From: FEN-1219 sp963817615
Lineage (GTDB): Bacteria > Pseudomonadota > Gammaproteobacteria > Steroidobacterales > Rariloculaceae
DNA length: 64,000 nt
Reading direction: 5' to 3'
NCBI GenBank assembly: GCA_963817615.1
Contig: CAWFPH010000002.1
Coordinates: forward strand, 682,001-746,000
In this document: in pieces, positions 61,103 through 64,000 of the stretch
How positions within the stretch are numbered: the stretch's first letter is position 1
Layout of the letters: the number at the start of each line of letters is the position of its first letter
The notes under the pieces: model-generated
Seen by the model: only the letters and a program-made list of their open reading frames with translations
Told to the model about the DNA's origin: nothing
Databases searched by the model: none
Position numbers and translations under genes: made by a program

Positions 61103-62530
61103 ATGAAGGGTCCAGTGCCGAAATTCGGGAGCCTCGCCATGGCCAATGCCGTCACGGAGCCCAGCCGCCAAACGCCGCTGTTCGGCGAATACGAGGTCGT
61201 AGTGCTCGGCGGCGGACCGGCGGGCATCGCGGCGGCGCTCGCAGCGGGCCGCGCCGGCCGGACCACGATCCTGATCGAGCGCTACGGCTTCATGGGCGGC
61301 GCGGGCACGGCCGCGGGACTCAGCACGTTCTGCGGCCTGCACGCCGTCGTGCACGGACGCCACGAGCAGGTCGTGCACGGGGTTGCGGACGAGATCCTCG
61401 ACCGGCTCCGTGCGATGGATGGGCTCAATAAGCCGCACCTCACGATCCAGAATCAGATCACGGCCCAGGCTTACGACATCTCGGCGTTCAAGATCGCGGC
61501 CGACGAGCTCACCGCCGAAGCCAATGTCGAGGTGCTATTCCACGCGTTCGGGGTCGGCTGCACGATGGTCGACGACGAGCACATCGACGCGGTGCTGGTC
61601 GAGACGAAATCCGGCCGTGTCGCGATCCGCGGACGCCTGTACGTCGACGCCTCCGGCGACGGCGACCTCGCGGCCTGGGCCGGCGCCCCGTACGAAGTGG
61701 GCGACGGCGCGGGCAACATGCTGTACCCCTCGACGATGTTTCGGATCAACGGCGTGGATCCCGCGAAAGCCGGCCGCGCCTGGGAGCTGATCCCGACGCT
61801 GATGGACGAGGCGGAGAAGGAAGGCCGACGCTTCCCGCGCAAGAAACCGATCGTGCGGCCACAGCGCAACCCGATCGAGTGGCGCGCAAACCTCACGCAG
61901 ATCAAGAATCCGGACGGCACGGCCGTGAACGGCACGGACGCGCTGCAGCTGTCCTACGGCGAGGTCGAAGGCCGCCGCCAATGCTGGGACGTGTTCCAGT
62001 TCATCAAGAGCGTGACGCCGGGCTTCGAGAACGCTTACATCGTGGAGATCGCGCCGCAGATCGGCATCCGCGAGACGCGCCGCGTGCTCGGCGATTACGT
62101 GCTCACGGATCGGGACATCTTGGGCTGCCGCGACTTCGACGACACGATCGGGGTGCAGGGTTGGCCCGTCGAGGCGCACGTCAAAGGCGACGTGAAGTTC
62201 GTGTTCGCCCCGGCGGGCTCGCGCGGCTACAACCAGATCCCGTACCGCATCATCGTGCCGCGCCAGATCGAGAACCTGTTCGTCGCGGGCCGCTGCGCGT
62301 CGATGTCGCACGATGGTCAGTCGTCGGCGCGCGTATCGGGCCCGTGCTTCATCATGGGCCAGGCCGCAGGCACTGCGGCCGATCTTGCGCTCGCGGCGGG
62401 CGTAGCGCCGCGGCGCGTCGACGTGCGCACGCTGCAGCAGAGGCTGTCCGCTGACGGGGCGTTTCTCGGCGCTGCACCGGCCGCGCTCGGCAGTGAAGGA
62501 CGCGACCGTGCTGCGCAAGCTGCGCAGTAA
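61103..62530 (+). CDS. FAD-dependent oxidoreductase (FAD_oxidored family)
   Basis: The 475-residue protein starts at an ATG behind AGGGG; an in-frame ATG 12 codons later (MANAVTEP) is an alternative. The N-terminal FAD site is VVVLGGGPAGIAAALAAGRAG, followed by the family stretch ERYGFMGGAGTAAGLSTFCGL (in two parts). YVDASGDGDLAAWAGAP and the C-terminal LFVAGRCASMSHDGQSSARV complete the fold. It matches the PF12831-type dehydrogenases that oxidise small hydroxylated or cyclic compounds. Its end overlaps the IlvD/Edd gene by 23 bp, so the two are probably one catabolic unit. Confidence 0.85.
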   Translation: MKGPVPKFGSLAMANAVTEPSRQTPLFGEYEVVVLGGGPAGIAAALAAGRAGRTTILIERYGFMGGAGTAAGLSTFCGLHAVVHGRHEQVVHGVADEILDRLRAMDGLNKPHLTIQNQITAQAYDISAFKIAADELTAEANVEVLFHAFGVGCTMVDDEHIDAVLVETKSGRVAIRGRLYVDASGDGDLAAWAGAPYEVGDGAGNMLYPSTMFRINGVDPAKAGRAWELIPTLMDEAEKEGRRFPRKKPIVRPQRNPIEWRANLTQIKNPDGTAVNGTDALQLSYGEVEGRRQCWDVFQFIKSVTPGFENAYIVEIAPQIGIRETRRVLGDYVLTDRDILGCRDFDDTIGVQGWPVEAHVKGDVKFVFAPAGSRGYNQIPYRIIVPRQIENLFVAGRCASMSHDGQSSARVSGPCFIMGQAAGTAADLALAAGVAPRRVDVRTLQQRLSADGAFLGAAPAALGSEGRDRAAQAAQ

Positions 62531-64000
62531 CCTCGAGCCCGGCACCGCGCTGTGGGCCGGACGGCGCGCGCAGTGGCGCGTGCTCGGCTTGAGCGACGAG
62601 GACATGGCCAAGCCGAAAATCGCGATCATCAACTCGTCGTCCGAGCTCTCGAGCTGCTTCAGCCACCTGGACGGCATCGCGGACGAGCTCAAGCGGGCGA
62701 TTCGCGCGGCCGGCGGCATGCCGTTCGAGGTGCGGACCGCCGCGCCGAGCGATTTCATCACGAGCGCGGGCCGGTACGGCGCCTACATCCTGCCGTCGCG
62801 CGACCTGATCGCCGCGGACATCGAGGTGCAAGTCGAAGGCGCGCTGCTCGACGGCATGGTGGGACTCGCGTCGTGCGACAAGACCGCCCCGGGCCAGCTC
62901 ATGGCCGCGGGCCGGCTCAACATCCCGACGATCGTGGTCGTCTGCGGCTATCAGGCGAGCGGCGAGTACCGCGGCGAGCACGTCGACATCGAAGAGGTGT
63001 TCCTGAAGTCCGGGTTCGTCGCATCGGGCCGCATGACGCTCGAGGACCTCAGCGGCATGGCCGACGTCGCCGTCCGAAGCCCCGGCGTTTGCGCCGGCAT
63101 GGGCACCGCGAACTCGATGCACGTGGTCTCCGAGGCGCTCGGCATGTCGATCTCCGGCAGCGCGCCGGTCGCCGCGCTGAGCCCGAAGATGCTGGGGCAC
63201 ATGCGTCAGGCCGGCGCGCGCATCGTCGAGATGGTCTGGCAGGACTTGAAGCCGCGCGACATCATCACGGCCGGCTCCGTGCGCAACGCGGTCGCGGTGG
63301 TGCTAGCCCTCTCGGGCTCTATCAACTGCGTGAAGCATTTGCAGGCGATCGCGACGGAGGCGCAGGTCGAGGTCGACGTCTACCGGCTGTTCGCGGAGCT
63401 CTGCGACGAGGTGCCGCTGCTCGCGGCGATCCGGCCGAACGGCCCCGGCCTCATCGAGGAATTCGAGGCCGCGGGCGGCGCACGCGCCGTGCTCAAGCGG
63501 CTCGAGCGATTCCTCGACCTCGACGCGCGCGTGGTCACCGGCGAGCGGCTCGGCGACCTGCTCGCGAGCGTCGAGGTGGCCGACGAGCGCGTGATCCGCA
63601 CCGTGGACGCGCCGCTGTCGCGGCGCCCGGCGATCGTGATCGTCCGCGGCAGCCTGCTCCCGGGCGGCGGCATCGTACGCCTCGGCGGTACCGCGGAGCG
63701 AACGCTCCAGTTCCGCGGCCCCGCGCATGTCTTCCACTCGCGCGACGAGGCGCTCGCCGCGATCAAAGGCGGCGCCGTGAAGGCCGGGGAGGTGGTCGTG
63801 CTGCGCGGCCTCGGCGTGATCGGCGGGCCCGGAATGGCGATGACGTCCGCCGTCGTGTTCGCACTCGACGGCGCCGGGCTCATCGACAAGGTCGCGATGA
63901 TCACCGAGGGACAGCTTTCGGGCCTCGTGAACGACGGCCTCGTGGTCGGCGAGGCGTCGCCGGAAGCCGCGGCCGGCGGGCCGCTCGCGCTGCTCGAGGA
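62508..64000 (+). CDS. IlvD/Edd-family Fe-S dehydratase (3' partial)
   Basis: The frame runs off the right edge; 497 residues are visible. The start is the GTG with an AAGGA site 7 bases upstream, inside the end of the FAD gene; another in-frame GTG lies at 62493. Family features are LRSNLEPGTALWAGRRAQW, INSSSELSSCFSHLDG (Cys50), the iron-sulfur CDKT at 123-126 and CAGMGTANSM at 195-204, SGSINCVKHLQAIA, and GPGMAMTS. It belongs to the dihydroxy-acid, phosphogluconate and sugar-acid dehydratases. Coupling to an FAD oxidoreductase suggests a sugar-acid or other hydroxy-acid dehydratase rather than the branched-chain amino acid enzyme. Confidence 0.87.
   Translation, partial: MLRKLRSNLEPGTALWAGRRAQWRVLGLSDEDMAKPKIAIINSSSELSSCFSHLDGIADELKRAIRAAGGMPFEVRTAAPSDFITSAGRYGAYILPSRDLIAADIEVQVEGALLDGMVGLASCDKTAPGQLMAAGRLNIPTIVVVCGYQASGEYRGEHVDIEEVFLKSGFVASGRMTLEDLSGMADVAVRSPGVCAGMGTANSMHVVSEALGMSISGSAPVAALSPKMLGHMRQAGARIVEMVWQDLKPRDIITAGSVRNAVAVVLALSGSINCVKHLQAIATEAQVEVDVYRLFAELCDEVPLLAAIRPNGPGLIEEFEAAGGARAVLKRLERFLDLDARVVTGERLGDLLASVEVADERVIRTVDAPLSRRPAIVIVRGSLLPGGGIVRLGGTAERTLQFRGPAHVFHSRDEALAAIKGGAVKAGEVVVLRGLGVIGGPGMAMTSAVVFALDGAGLIDKVAMITEGQLSGLVNDGLVVGEASPEAAAGGPLALLE

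Noticed and set aside
1..64000. CRISPR arrays, transposases, tRNA or rRNA genes, prophage genes
   Set aside because: None seen: no regularly spaced repeats, no transposase or integrase motifs, and no cloverleaf-like sequences in the short intergenic gaps inspected by eye. A tRNA scan was not possible.

Overview
The window is a high-GC bacterial chromosome segment (about two thirds G+C by eye). Genes are tightly packed, often with 4-bp stop/start overlaps and GTG starts. I see no insertion sequence, CRISPR array, rRNA or tRNA, and no gene-free stretch over 300 bp (the longest is 49947-50232). Gene content (yceH, slyD, lemA, monomeric NADP isocitrate dehydrogenase, LigAB-type gallate dioxygenase, DUF1501/DUF1800 pair, Bat operon, many c-di-GMP proteins) suggests a free-living Gammaproteobacterium, perhaps near Steroidobacteraceae/Nevskiales. 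That assignment is inference; no marker gene proves it.

Layout. 1-3.8 kb: an OmpA-like protein cut by the left edge, an alpha/beta hydrolase, glyoxalase I and a membrane diguanylate cyclase. 3.8-10.8 kb (minus): a MoxR/Bat operon in the order moxR, DUF58, DUF4381, batA, fused batB-batC, batD. 11-16.8 kb: PDZ protein, alpha-E protein and circularly permuted ATP-grasp (minus), divergent from a penicillin-acylase-type Ntn hydrolase (plus). 16.8-21.2 kb: a beta-propeller lipoprotein, a PilZ protein and a run of small membrane proteins (TauE/SafE, an unknown, TMEM175-like, VIT1-like). 21.2-29.7 kb (minus): an 1833-residue Ser/Thr kinase-ATPase-GAF-histidine kinase, a REC-GGDEF-EAL response regulator and a class II glutamine amidotransferase.

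30.6-39.4 kb holds the most intriguing set. It has a sulfatase/LtaS-like membrane enzyme, a CDP-alcohol phosphatidyltransferase, an MDR dehydrogenase, a PTPS-like protein that lost zinc and catalytic residues, a GT4 glycosyltransferase, a SAM methyltransferase, a RibD-type reductase, a GTP cyclohydrolase II with a degenerate N-terminal domain, and a creatininase-family amidohydrolase. It looks like a GTP-derived (pyrimidine, pterin or flavin-like) small-molecule pathway whose product I cannot name.

39.6-64 kb is metabolic and envelope genes: a CoA-acylating aldehyde dehydrogenase, the DUF1501/DUF1800 pair, slyD, a queuosine-precursor transporter, a two-BON protein and a 62-residue protein (each of these last two behind a sigma-54-like promoter), a secreted two-VOC protein, an MFS transporter and gallate dioxygenase, YihY, a DUF748 protein, YciI, LemA, a frameshifted yceH, an APC permease, PBP4-type dacB, class I aldolase, monomeric isocitrate dehydrogenase, an FAD oxidoreductase, and an IlvD/Edd dehydratase cut by the right edge.
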